Of a DNA stretch of 64,000 nt, positions 47,797 through 59,600 are shown in pieces. The translations under genes were made by a program, and so were the position numbers. The DNA is from Wyeomyia smithii (taxonomy: Eukaryota; Arthropoda; Insecta; Diptera; Culicidae). Location: assembly GCF_029784165.1 (NCBI RefSeq), contig NC_073696.1, forward strand, positions 52,271,501-52,335,500. The letters are read 5' to 3'. The notes below the pieces were generated by a model. The model saw only the letters and a program-made list of their open reading frames with translations. It did not search any database and was not told the DNA's origin. Within the stretch, counting starts at the first letter, position 1; every line of letters starts with the position of its first letter.

Positions 47797-48193
47797 ATAA
47801 ATACGTCACTTCTCAAGTAAAGGTTGCTGAGTTCATTATAAAAGTTGATTGTTTTTGTTTTTTTTTATGTTCTTAAAAAAATCAGCCATTTTTGATGAGG
47901 TAAACTATAACTTCAGAAAGTGATTTTGGTTCATTCAGAGGTCGGAATTCACGGAAATCCGGAAGACCTAAAAAACGCCGTGAACGTGAGAGTTGAAGCT
48001 TGTTATAAAAAAAAATGGTAAGCAAATCTGTGATTCTTGCAGTCACCTGCGTGAGAAAAGTACTCATCCGAAGTGACAATTCTGTACCACTACAAAGCCA
48101 ACCCAAGAAATTCCCATCAATAGATGTTCGATAAGATGCTCGAAATAGACCAATATTGCTTTTATGCGGGTTATTAATCCTCTAATTTACATC

Positions 48194-48871
48194 GGTGCTT
48201 ATTACGGGAGTCACTTCACGGTGAAAGCAGAGTGAAGTGAATAAATACCTATTACGGGACTCACGTAGGTGAGAAAAACGTCGCAAAGTGACATCTGCCG
48301 CGGAATCTGGGTTATTATGAGTGTCATATCAGTGAAGTGAGAATGGAAAAAGCGACGATTCGCGTGGAATTATTTCACGACCATTTTGAACGGTGAAATG
48401 ATTCCACGAAGATGCCATAAGTCTTAAAGTTGATTGATTTGTGATCTAATGGTAAATATTGGATTTACTCTTCAGTAACGAAACGAATCAGAATTTAATC
48501 CGTGCCTTAACGCGGTGAAATTTTCATTTTTTTGCCCGATGAAAAACATGCAAACTAGTTCAGGAAATGTTCGGTACCGAAAAAAACATTTTTTTTGATG
48601 CCGAATGTCTTAGAAATACAGAACACGTCAAGATCTGGTGTTATCTAAAATAAACGAAAAAAATGACTTTCTGGAACTTAGAGATTTTTGAGCTGGGAAA
48701 CAATCTCATTTCACTTGTCCTATTCTCAATTTCACTTCACTGTCAATCTCACTCCACGGAGGTGATTTTTGTCACCTCACTTGAGGTGGAATCGGGAATA
48801 GGTCTAAAAAAGTGAAGTGAGCGTGAGAGTGAAATATATTTCACCGTGAAGTGACTCCCGTAATATGCACC
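48194..48871. mobile_element. 3-bp-TSD MITE, copy A, 678 bp
   Basis: Ends are GGTGCTTATTACGGGAGTCA and its complement (with one change, TAATATGCACC), and ATC lies on both sides (48191-48193, 48872-48874). The arms continue through CACTTCACGGTGAAA. The interior is non-coding. It is highly similar along its whole length to copy B at 49343. Confidence 0.9.
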
Positions 48872-49342
48872 ATCATAATACACAGACTCTCCAACTATTG
48901 AAAGTATGAGTGAGAAAACTCACTAATACATGCGCTTTACTGATGAGAATCAGATGATTTGATCAGTTTTTTTTATTTTGATTCGATTTTTGACTGAATT
49001 TCATTTTTCTACTGTTGAATTTTGTTTTGTTACTCATGCATAACATATTTTTCGAAACTGATTCTTAGTTGATTACGGGGTTGAAAGCAAACCACTTGAT
49101 TTTATACGGCAAGATTGTATTATTGCCAAGAACTCTATAGGAGATCGTAATTGATATTTCAAAATCTGAATCAACCATTCTAAAGAAACAAAAAGGTTCA
49201 GTTTATTCATAAACTGATACTGCACAAAACAAATAACATTTTAAAATTGATTGTTTGATGCTTTCAAATTATCGTTTTACTACGTACCTACCTCGCTTTC
49301 AATCTCCATGTATTCTGCAAGTGATTCTCGACCAAAGACACT

Positions 49343-50018
49343 GGTGCTTATTATGGGAGTCACTTCACGGTGAAATCAGAGTGAAGTGAACAAAATCCTA
49401 TTACGGAACTCACGTAAGTGAGAAAAACGTCGCGAAGTGACATCTGCCGTGGAATTTGGGTTATTATGAGTGTCATATCAGTGAAGTGAGAACGGAAAAA
49501 GCGACGTTTCGCGTGGAATTATTTCACGACCATTTTGAACGGTGAAATGATTCCACGAAGCTGCCATAAGTCTTAAAGTTGATTGATTTGTGATCTTATG
49601 GTAAATATTGGATTTATTCTTCAGTAACGAAGCGAATCAGAGTTTGATCCGTGCCTTAAAGCGGTCAGTTTTTCATTTTTTTGTCCGATGAAAAAAATGC
49701 AAACTAGTTCAGGAAATTTTCGATACCGAAAAAAAACATTTTTTTTGATGCCGAATGTCTTAGAAATGCAGAACATGTCAAGATCTGGTGTTATCTAAAA
49801 AAACGGGAAAAACGACTTTCTGGGACTGACATTTTTGAGCTGGGAAACAATCTCATTTCACTTGTCCTATTCTCAATTTCACTTCACTGTCAATCTCACT
49901 CCACGGAGGTGATTTTTATCACCTCACTTGAGGTGGAATCGGGAATAGGTCTAAAAAAGTGAAGTGAGCGTGAGAGTGAAATATATTTCACCGTGAAGTG
50001 ACTCCCGTAATAAGCACC
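49343..50018. mobile_element. 3-bp-TSD MITE, copy B, 676 bp
   Basis: It has the same ends as copy A, with ACT flanking both sides (49340-49342, 50019-50021). Only scattered substitutions and small indels separate it from copy A, 471 bp away in the same orientation. The three copies have different duplications (ATC, ACT, TAT), which argues against segmental duplication and for separate transpositions. Confidence 0.9.
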
Positions 50019-50753
50019 ACTAACAAATATGATATTTACTGATCAAAGGTTGAAACATCTGTAAACAGACACTCTTTTAGTGATGAAAAACTGAATTGAG
50101 ACTGGCCTACTTATACAAACACGGTAGGCTCCAGATTTTTGCATATAGAATTTGACAGTACGAATGGGCTCGATATACCGTGTTGCTAGATAGTTACTTT
50201 TTCACGCGATCTCTTGGTGAATGATTGGAAACTGATTCTAGTGTTTATTCTAATTAAGGTCTTAGAGGTTGCGGCAAAAAATACGATTTATAGCCCTTGG
50301 TTGAAAAATTTCAATGAAGTCCAAAACAGGAGTACAGTGATTCCGGTCAGTTTTTATCGATTGGAGAACCAAGAAGAAAAGAAAAGTATGGTAGTAGTAA
50401 TATTTTTCTTCTTCATACTAATTTAAGGATGTTTTTTATCGAGACTTCCTGGGCTAATACGAAGATTTAACCAAGGAAACCCATGAAACCATAAATATTG
50501 GCCTGATGGGGTAATAACGGCTGAAGATAGTACTGTGCTTATGTGCTGAAGCTTACGAGTGAAGATAAGGGAAAGCATAGAAAACTGATATCTGAAATAA
50601 AATTGGGAGGAAATACTTGTATAATTATAATTAAAATTCTAGAATTTAAAACATCATTTAAGGGGATCTTAAAGAAAAAAAAAGTGCATACGATCATGCA
50701 AATAAAGTATCCTGTTTTTACTATTCTTCCCAGAAAAGTTGTCTTATAAGTAA

Positions 50754-50904
50754 GGGGCCATCCACATACCACGTGGACAGTTTTGCGGGTGGGGGAGGGG
50801 GTATGTGTAATGTCCACGGTCCATACAAAATTTTTAGAATTTATATGCGCAGTTGTCAACGGGAGGAGGGTGGGGGGTTAAAATCTGTCCACGTGGATGG
50901 CCCC
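50754..50904. mobile_element. GGGGCCATCCAC MITE, first of a pair, 151 bp
   Basis: GGGGCCATCCACATACCACG and the complement of CCACGTGGATGGCCCC are inverted, and TAA flanks both sides (50751-50753, 50905-50907). G-rich tracts sit inside. TIRs and the TAA duplication fit a PIF/Harbinger-type element. CACGTG lies in both arms. Confidence 0.85.
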
Positions 50905-50983
50905 TAAGACACGATCGTTATCCAGGTTCCGCACTGGTTCCACACAATATTAAGTGTTACAGTACAGTTTAACCGCCACGTAA

Positions 50984-51133
50984 GAGGCCATCCACATACC
51001 ACGTGGAGATTTTCAACGATTTGACCCCCCCCGTGAACGACTGCCCATATGAATTCTAAAAATTTTGTATGGGCCGTGGACATTACCCAGACCCCCCCCC
51101 CCAAAGCTGGCCACGTGGTATGCGGATGGCCCC
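50984..51133. mobile_element. GGGGCCATCCAC MITE, second of a pair, 150 bp
   Basis: It starts GAGGCCATCCACATACCACG and ends with the complement CCACGTGGTATGCGGATGGCCCC-type arm, flanked by TAA (50981-50983, 51134-51136). Its interior is C-rich where the neighbour at 50754 is G-rich, so the two lie in opposite orientation only 79 bp apart. Transcripts crossing both could fold back. Confidence 0.82.
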
Positions 51134-51136
51134 TAA

Positions 51137-53540
51137 CGTAAAGTATCATAAAAAAGTTAACGTTAAAATAAAGTACCGGCCTTTCTTTTAACCAAACTCA
51201 ACTAAACCCGTAACAGAAAAAAATAAAACAAACGGTTAGATATTTTTATCATCATTATCATAACAAAAATATATTTCGCCATCTTTTTTTGCATAAAACA
51301 CAAAATAAAACTAACCTCAACATGTAAATGTATAATAGCAATAATAATAAAAATTAAATTATCATATATCGTGTACGCATAAGATTAATAATAAAATCAA
51401 AAGTGAAGAAGAGGGGAGGGAAGCTTCCAACCTATCATTAATAAGTGAATTAAAGTAAACCATGTGTGTATGTGTTTGTGTGTATGTATGTTTTCTCTAT
51501 GTTTTTTTCTTTTTTGTTTTGCTGGTTTTGTTTGTTGTGAGTGGCGTTCAGCTTATCGGCAACCAACAACACTTTCGCTTCCACTTCATTCCACTTTGTG
51601 TAGTATGCAAATCAAATTAGTAACTCGCGCGCAGATAGCGTCGTACCATCGTATCATACAGTCTGTATCCTTTTCCTTTTTCACTTGCTTGCCGTTCAAC
51701 AGGTCGCTATCAGCGAACTAAATCTGACTTCCGCTAGTAGCATCAAAACTAACTTTACAATTTATACATATACAAAATATACAAACTCTTAACGGCGACG
51801 AAAAGCCTGATTGTGAGTAAGATGGTATGATACCGAAAGATAATTGTAATTTAGAAAATAAATAACCGAAAATGTGCAGTTTTTTTTTTTTTTTTTTTGA
51901 TTGAGAGCCGTCGGTTCCCTACTTTTTTCCGAAAAACCAAAACGGTTTGTTTAGTACAAGCATCAGGAAAGGGGCTTTTCTGTCGGTGAGTGTAAAACAT
52001 TATCGTTCCGACAAATAGTATTTGCTTGGGAATTAGAGGTACCTACGTAGTTTCACGTTTCTTCTAAACCTAGCCTATGCTCATTGATTTACTTTGAATT
52101 CGCTCCTCCGGTGCGGACCGAGTCCGGTTGTTACATACATGCCTAAGGTTGTTGTGTGCTTCTTCACTTCTGCACCACTTTCTTCGCTGCGGAGTGTGCT
52201 GATGCCGTTGCAACCGTTTATTTTCCGGTGCCCGACAGCAGATAACTTTGTGAGGTCGCGATCTTCCAAAATAAACAGAAAATAATTATCACAGCACACG
52301 TTTTCCTCGATCGGTATCTGCTTTTGTTTTTCCCTGATGCACACTCTACTTGACGATACGCGGCGGTGCTGAAACTTTGTCAATGATCCAGGAGGAACAC
52401 TTGAGTTTGCTTAGGAGCGGCGGGAAGCGGGAACCACCGGCAATTTTAGGTGCTCTCACGTTTTTTTTCTGTGTGTTTTTATAACCAGGAGCTAAACGTC
52501 GATCAGTGAAGAAAAATCATATGCAATTTAAGCTTTTATTCAACACGTTCTCCTCTACTAAACAAGTCTAGTTTAACAATTTGCTTGCAAAGCTTGTCAC
52601 ATTATTTCTTTTGTTCGCACCCTTCTAATTACCGTCGAATTTGTATAATGTTCTTTTTTTTTCATATAAATGCGAAACCTTTGATTCGTATAAGTTCCTT
52701 TTTACTCTTAACTTTTCGATTTTGTGTTACTGTTTTTTTTTCTTTCTCTTTTTCGTTAGGGTCGCATATCGACCGCCTTTTGGTTTGAGGCTGTTCTTAG
52801 CTGCAATGTTTTTTTTTTTTCGAGAATATATCCAATATCTTTTTGTCTTCGATAGCCCCAATCGATTTTGCGGAAGGTTTTCCTTCCAGCAAACTAAATT
52901 TTGATTCGTCACTTGTTGGTATTCTTAACTTGTCGTGTTTTGTTTTCTTTTTCTCTTGATTTTTGGTTAATTTAGATACAATTTCTATTATGATTAACAT
53001 GTTTGTTTTCTTTTTCTTGTTATTAGTTTGAACTAATGTTAGAGGTATTTCTATTTTCCTTACTTTGTTTTGTTGTTTAATTTAGTATTTCTTTTACTTA
53101 GTTAGCTAATGCCTTAGATCAACTTTATTCTGTATATATAGATATACTTTAATTTATATACTTAGTTTACACTTTACAATAACTAATATTTACAGACGCT
53201 ACAACTTTCTTCTTCTTCTAGTTATTAGTTTCATATACTTCAGTTTTATATCATTTTGTTATTTTGTTGCTTCTGGTTTTGTCCCACTATATAACATCAC
53301 ATCTCATATCATTTCTTGTTGCTCCTCTCTCGTAGTATCAGTGACTAACATGTTTTTTTGTATTTTTCTTTTAATTTTATAAATGCCAAATAAAATGGAT
53401 ACAAAACGCTCTGGGCTGGCGTTGATTTCCAAATAACCGAACCATTGAAGGTAAATTTTTTTTGTTATTAAAATAAAACAAAACGGAAAACAAAACAACT
53501 GAACTACACTTACAAAACAAAGCTAAACAAATTTATCACT
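51137..53540 (-). other. tai: probable taiman 3' UTR
   Basis: It lies directly downstream (minus strand) of the candidate terminal taiman exon. It is strongly A/AAC-rich on the minus strand (T/TTTG-rich on plus), a composition typical of long dipteran 3' UTRs. Candidate AATAAA signals on the minus strand lie near 53122 and 52537. No other supported gene is present. The true end is not determined. Confidence 0.4.
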
Positions 53541-53615
53541 TTAATCCGACAGAAGTTTTTGCAGAAGGAGGGATGAATTTTTCGGGTCACCGACTCGTAT
53601 TACCTCCGAAGAACT
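53541..53615 (-). CDS. tai: candidate tai terminal exon, two reading frames
   Basis: A strong acceptor (CTTCCCATTTCAATTTCAG) precedes it. Entered in phase 0, it encodes 24 residues including VGDPKNSS and ends LLLQKLLSD at TAA 53541-53543. This gives an LXXLL box at the extreme C-terminus, as in vertebrate SRC-1a. Entered in phase 1 (cassette skipped), it gives EFFGGNTSR and TGA at 53587-53589. The A-rich 3' UTR-like sequence follows. The phase-0 frame is well supported by fit with the cassette; the phase-1 frame is inference. Confidence 0.75.
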   Translation of the reverse strand, partial: SSSEVIRVGDPKNSSLLLQKLLSD

Positions 53616-56600
53616 CTGAAATTGAAATGGGAAGACATAAAAAACATGAGATTTTCTCAATTTTGAGCGATGCTGAGGGGCACCGTGGACGGCACACCTA
53701 CACGTTGAGTTGTGATTGGAATGAAACTATCTAAGCATCTTGTCGAAAGCACTCATTTTTAGCAGATGAAAGACGTCCGTCGTCCACGGTGCGATGTTTG
53801 CTAATAGGACACAAATGAACGATTTTCGGATGAAGGATTCTACAACAAATGTTGACAGTACGACAGAAAGCATACGTGAAAAGCAGGCGACGATTTGCGC
53901 GAGGGGGTGCGTGTTTGTTACAAATGTGACAGATGGCATTGCGAGGGATGTCATGATTTGCGAAAAGGTACGAGAAACATAATAGGTTAAACACCGAGTG
54001 AAGTGCTACACATACTCAAGCCATTTACAGAATAATGTTAGAGGAATTATACAGCTGGTATTGGCCTGATATGTGACTAAATAAATACTAATCCGTTTCA
54101 AGACAAAAAACATCAACTACTCTGTAGCATTAATTTAAAGTGTTTGAAAATGACATGTTTGAAATCTGCTTGTAAAACTCTATATAAATTGAAATCGAGT
54201 AGCACTTTGTACTTCGTGTGTAGCCCAGCACACAGTGGGTGTGCACTTTTTAATATCCTACTGTGCTTGTATTTTTTTTTTTTGCCGCGGGTAAAAGACC
54301 TTTGAAAACTGTGAATGACGATCTAAGAGACGAACCTAAAAGTAACATGAAAACAATTGGTATAAAAGGCTACCTTAGAAAGTAAATAACACAATTAAGA
54401 CCTATTCTTTGTTTTTGTATCATTTGTCTTTAGAACATATTTAAATTTGTGAAAAATACAAAATTGAATCAAACTGTAATATTTGTGATATTTAATATAT
54501 CTCACACACACAGAAACTCGGTAATAGTTAGGTATGGTCTTCTGGACGTTTTAGTTTTGTTGGGATTTGAACCACTGCCGCCATAATTACGGTCTATTGT
54601 GGTATACCCATGTGCCGGTTCGGGATGGCACATTAACATAATATATAACGTCCATGGTCTGATTGTGTGAGTTGGCCCAATCTGGTATGATTTTTACTAT
54701 GGCTTCCCTATTAGGGTTTTTCAACCATATTTCAAAGGGCTTCTTTCAGTCTATAAATAACGCTTGCACAGCAGTGTGTGTAGTTAGGGATGAGCAATAG
54801 AATAAGTCGACAGCGGCATGTGATACGATATAGATTGTGGAACAGTACCACCGTCCCCCGTAGTTTAATTGGTCAAAACACCATGCCGGAGACAGGGAGA
54901 TTGCGGGTTCAAGTCCCGTCGGGATGCGGTATATTTTTCCAAATCTGTATCATATTTCCAGTTCGCTTATTTTTCGTTCTTCCTCTACTCACATACTGTC
55001 TGCTTAATGAACGAGCTCAAAGGGCAGTTGCATGTTCAGAGGTGTCAGTTTCACAGTCACAGACGCGACATATATCTGTTTGAAATCACTGTAGCTTTTT
55101 TTAATGGATATTTTGCTGGACTGTGCCCCGTGACGCCTTACTATCAGAAAAGATACATATTTCTGTATGTCTGTAGTTTCTTTTCAGATAGATTGCAGCG
55201 CATTCTAAATTTAGATCCACTTAATAATCGGTGGCAGCTTTCTTTTTACTGTGGTGCCTCTGGCGGCGGTTACGAGAAACCAATGACAGCGCAGTGACGA
55301 GAAAGGTTTGTTTACAAGTTTTTTACGATGAAACGTGAAAGACATGAGAAAATTCTGCACACTCTTGTTGAAAATCCGACGTGGTCAGGTGCAAAAACTA
55401 CGAAGTGCCTCAAATTCCCCAAATCCGTAAACAGCGTGTTAAAACGATCCAATGAGACTTTAACGCTGGATCGTGCTTATCACAGCAACCGCTGAAGTGA
55501 AACGATTGAAAGTCTGCAGAGCAGTTCGGACGAACCCTGGGATCAACATGCGCGATTTGGCAAAGAAGTTCTCGGCACCGCAGAAAGTCTTGATCAAATT
55601 CGACGGCTGCATTTTAAAAGACGATGAGTCATATGCAAAAATGGAATTCGCGCAGCTCCCAGGACCAAAATTCTATATGTCCAAGCGCAAGGGTGAGGGC
55701 TTGGCAACAGCCAAGCGGTTTAAATTCGTGTTTGCTGACAAGTTCGTTCGGAAGCAGGGAATCTGCAGCTGTGGCAAAAAAAACAAGCTTTTCATCACCG
55801 GATCGGATCAACATCGGTACAAGATACAAGGAACAGTGCCTCCAGAAGCGAGTTTTGCCGATCATCCAATCACATGACGGTCCGATGAAGTTCTAGCCTG
55901 ACTTGGCCAGCTACCACTACAGTACAAGGAAAATAAAACATCAATATCAATCATCGAAAAAGCCATCAACTTGCCAAATTGCCCAGATTTTCGTCCAACT
56001 GAAAAAATTTGGGCGGTAATCAGGAGCAAGTTGAAGAAAAGTAGCAGAACGATGAAAAAACCAGCTGATTTACATAAAGGATGGAAGAAAATGGCGGAGT
56101 TCCAGAAGATGATGAGCGGTATAAAACGAAAAGTCTTTCTTTCCGACATCACACCTTAGTTTTAGTTTCCGCAGAATGTACCCCGATGCAGTGCGGTAAG
56201 ATTTAGTCCTACGTCAATAAAAAGGTAATTCATAGAAGGACATTCATAGAAGTTGAAAATTTATTTTTTTGCTTTGAAAATATATTGCAAGCTGAAAAAT
56301 ATAGTCCAAATTCAGGAACTGATATCGGTTCTAGAATCTAAACCTTTTTTATTCGTCCAATGAAAATTACTTCAAACTTCAGACTTGAAGATGTGTCATT
56401 CTCTGTGAAAATTCAAGAAGAAATTTCGAAACTCGCCTAAAAGCAAACCTTGAACAGGTAAACACAGGTTTTGTCTGAGAGCTCGGAATGAAAAATATAA
56501 ATGATCATAGCTTTTCAACAATTTTTGTGAATTTTGGTACCTCTAGTAAAGATAAGTAAGATGGTCTTGCGGAGAGTGTTTCTTCACTATTTTTACATGA

Positions 56601-59600
56601 AGATAAGCACCGCAGCATTATTGTGTAACCTAATGACAGTTTATCGCAGGAACAAGTAGGTGATTTCATTTGTTTAAGTTCCGCAGTAAATAAGCTAGTT
56701 GTGAAATGTACTTGCAGTGTGCAGACCACATAACAGTTTTACAAGTGTCAAACACTTCAGCATTGGTGCTTTATATACCTCGAAAAGCCTCAAGAACTCC
56801 GGGAACGTAAAAATGCTACACAATGAACACTGCATATCAACTTATCAGAACAAATGATAACAAAAATTAGGTTTTGTTTTGTTAAAACCATATTTAACTT
56901 TAGTGACACTAATTTTTGGATTATTCTTCCTGTATGAACTCATCAGTGCCTTAGATTATCAATGTTTATTCACGTGCAGATGAATAGAATTTTTCTCAGT
57001 GTCAGCACATTCATTCACTGATGCAACTCAGTAACCATTGCTCATTGCGACAATGCATGAATTTCATTTACCATATTCAATGACAGAACAGTGGAATGAA
57101 CATCAGAGGCCTCGTGAATGATATTCAAAGAAGAATCGGTAATTATCAATCCAAGTATTGAAAGTCTGTTCAGGCGCAGTACACTGCACGGTACAGTATA
57201 AATTGTCGAATGAGGTTATTTTGATTTTCACTATTCTGAAATGATTTTCCTTTTTGAAGATCAAAATATCAACAAGAGTGTTAAGGTTTATCCGGTCGGT
57301 GTTCATCGGTTGTTTGGTATGATGAAATATCAACGTTCGCATGGGTAGTATGATTTTCAATATAAAAAAAAGGCTGAAAATCGCTGCTCTCGAATATAAT
57401 GACAGTAAATATTCTCAGCACTGCTCATTACTACAACTCGAAACAATGATCTTTTGTGATATCGCCCGGGTGCTTGCTGTATTCAGCACTTCTACTTTGA
57501 GCAATATCACTATTGAGAGTAAGTGACATGCTTATTATAATTCGGGCTTGTGTATGCTTTTGCACCCTTCCTATCTACGTTTACTATTCGAGTCTCGCTG
57601 CCTCCGGCCAATTATATCGCTAATTAAAATTCTCTGAAGAGGTTTCAACTGAATGTCATCTACTGATTAGTTTCATTGTAAGAATGACTAATTTTTGTCA
57701 AGAGATTTGTCGAGGTTTTGTAGAATTCAACGTGAAGGAAAGGTTAGTGGGGAGCCTGAGAATAAACTCATGCTTGAGTCGAATGGCTTGATTCTACTAA
57801 AATTCGAAACCACGATCATCCGCTAGTCAAAGCGGACTCTATAACCTTGCGACTACGAAGCTATCTGAATTTCAAGGAACACTGTAATTATTTATTTTCT
57901 TGCTGAGAAATGTATCATATAATATGTGAATTTGATGTTGGTTTTTAATTGGACTTCATAGCACTGACTGTATGAGAAAACTTGAGACTAGAGGTTGCAA
58001 TCAAAAATTTTTTTTAAACATTTCACAAAAAAAAAACAAGAAGTGTAAAATCATTGCTCATGGTGATCGTGTAACGAACAGGAGCAAAAATCTCCCGAAC
58101 CTAATTTGAAAATCGGAGAAAATGTTCAGAGAGTTTGTTTATCACAACAAATATATATCTAGGAAAGAAGATTGGAAACGATTTGTGATAATGCATCTTC
58201 AGCGTGATTCTAGATTTGAACTACCGTCTGTTTCTGTTCTTGCTCCGCATACAAGACTAAAAGTGTGTGGGGGATCGTAACGAACCAAACCGAAAACTAA
58301 AGAATAACGACTTCAAGCGAACTTTGTGATTTTTTCTAGATTTAATGGTTTAGGACTATAATAGTGTCATGAAAGAGCCAATTTCTTACCCTCTTGATAG
58401 GGTTATCGTTTTCGTCGGCTATCGATGGCCATTCGCTAGAAGCTAGTTGTAATTTACTACCTAACACCGATGCGCCGATTGGTTAGAAATATTTAAAACA
58501 AAGACACATTTTTCCGGCATCACCAAGGACACCGTCATTGTACGTAGAGGGTAAAGAAGAGAGAAAGAAAAAAAGAGAGAGAGAAAACACCAGATTAGGA
58601 TGACCGGTTAGATGGGTGCGCAGCGGGAAAACGGCAGCGGATTTAGTCCAACCGCGTTCGGATAAACAACTGTAGTTAGTAGGAGTGGGTGGTGCAAAAC
58701 AATACAATCATATGTGGGTTTGCAGACGAACAAACACTAACCTTTCGGCGCGAGGTGAAAATTGAATAGCATTGACGGATCCATGTCGCCTGGTGTGTTG
58801 AGTAACGATGACGTACCTGGTAACTGTGATGTCTGCATACCATCTCCGTTTCCGGAGTTGTTTCCATTTCCTCCTCCTGCCGTACTACTTCCACTTCCTG
58901 TAACTCCTACTACTCCTCCTCCACCACCACCACTACTAACTAGATTCCCTGTGATGCCCCCCATGCCGGGACTAAGCACGGAACCGCTATTGCTACCTGG
59001 TCCCATTACGCTTGGTCCGCCGCCGGGGGTGCTTCCGCCACCAGCGGCACCTCCTGCCACACTTCCAGGTCCCTGTAAGCCCCCGTTACCTCCTCCCATG
59101 GGCGACATGCCGATCGGACTTTGCGGTGTTCGTAGGCCGCCCGTTCCACCAACACCGCCACTAGCCGCGTTCTGCGCGCGAACACTGACGACCGCTCGTA
59201 ACTCCTGCCGGACCAGCTCGGACGAATTCAGCCCACCACCGTTGGCACCTGCAACAAGAACAAATGTCGAGGTTTCTCTTCTATCTGTGCACAAATTTCA
59301 GTCGTTAAGGTGATCGTTCACACAATTTACAATCGAATTTTTTCGGGTTTTAGTTGTGCTCTGGCGGAAAGGTTATGTACAAGGAAGTTTGTTATGACGA
59401 AGCCAAGTAAGGTTAGCGGCTATAAATTTCGACTTTTCCCAGACATAGGATAGAGTATACATTCATAGTGGTGAAATGGCCAAATTGATCTGATTGCTCC
59501 CAAAGTTGGTTTCTTGCGTGCGCGCAGCAAGATGTCCTGCATTCCGTCGACCGACCAACGGGTTAGATTGTACGAACACATATACAAACAGATAGTACAG

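Larger units (their letters stand above)
53616..58389 (-). other. tai: long terminal tai intron with transposon debris
   Basis: If the terminal exon is real, this 4.8-kb stretch is intronic. It contains a mariner-type remnant (about 55260-56160), a tRNA-like element (about 54848-54935), a SINE (about 57720-57870) and otherwise AT-rich sequence. None of the small frames at 53727-53995 or 56505-57360 looks like a tai exon. Confidence 0.5.

Noticed and set aside
52081..52383. 100-codon minus-strand frame as a further taiman exon
   Set aside because: It lies within A-rich UTR-like DNA, shows no SRC-like motif and is not needed by the phase of the known exons.
54848..54935. Functional tRNA gene
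   Set aside because: Acceptor stem needs a bulge, anticodon stem is mismatched and U33 is missing. It is kept only as a tRNA-like sequence.
58762..59313. Plus-strand proline-rich frame of 183 codons
   Set aside because: It is the complement of the Gly-rich taiman exon; Pro/Leu runs are the mirror of GGN codons.
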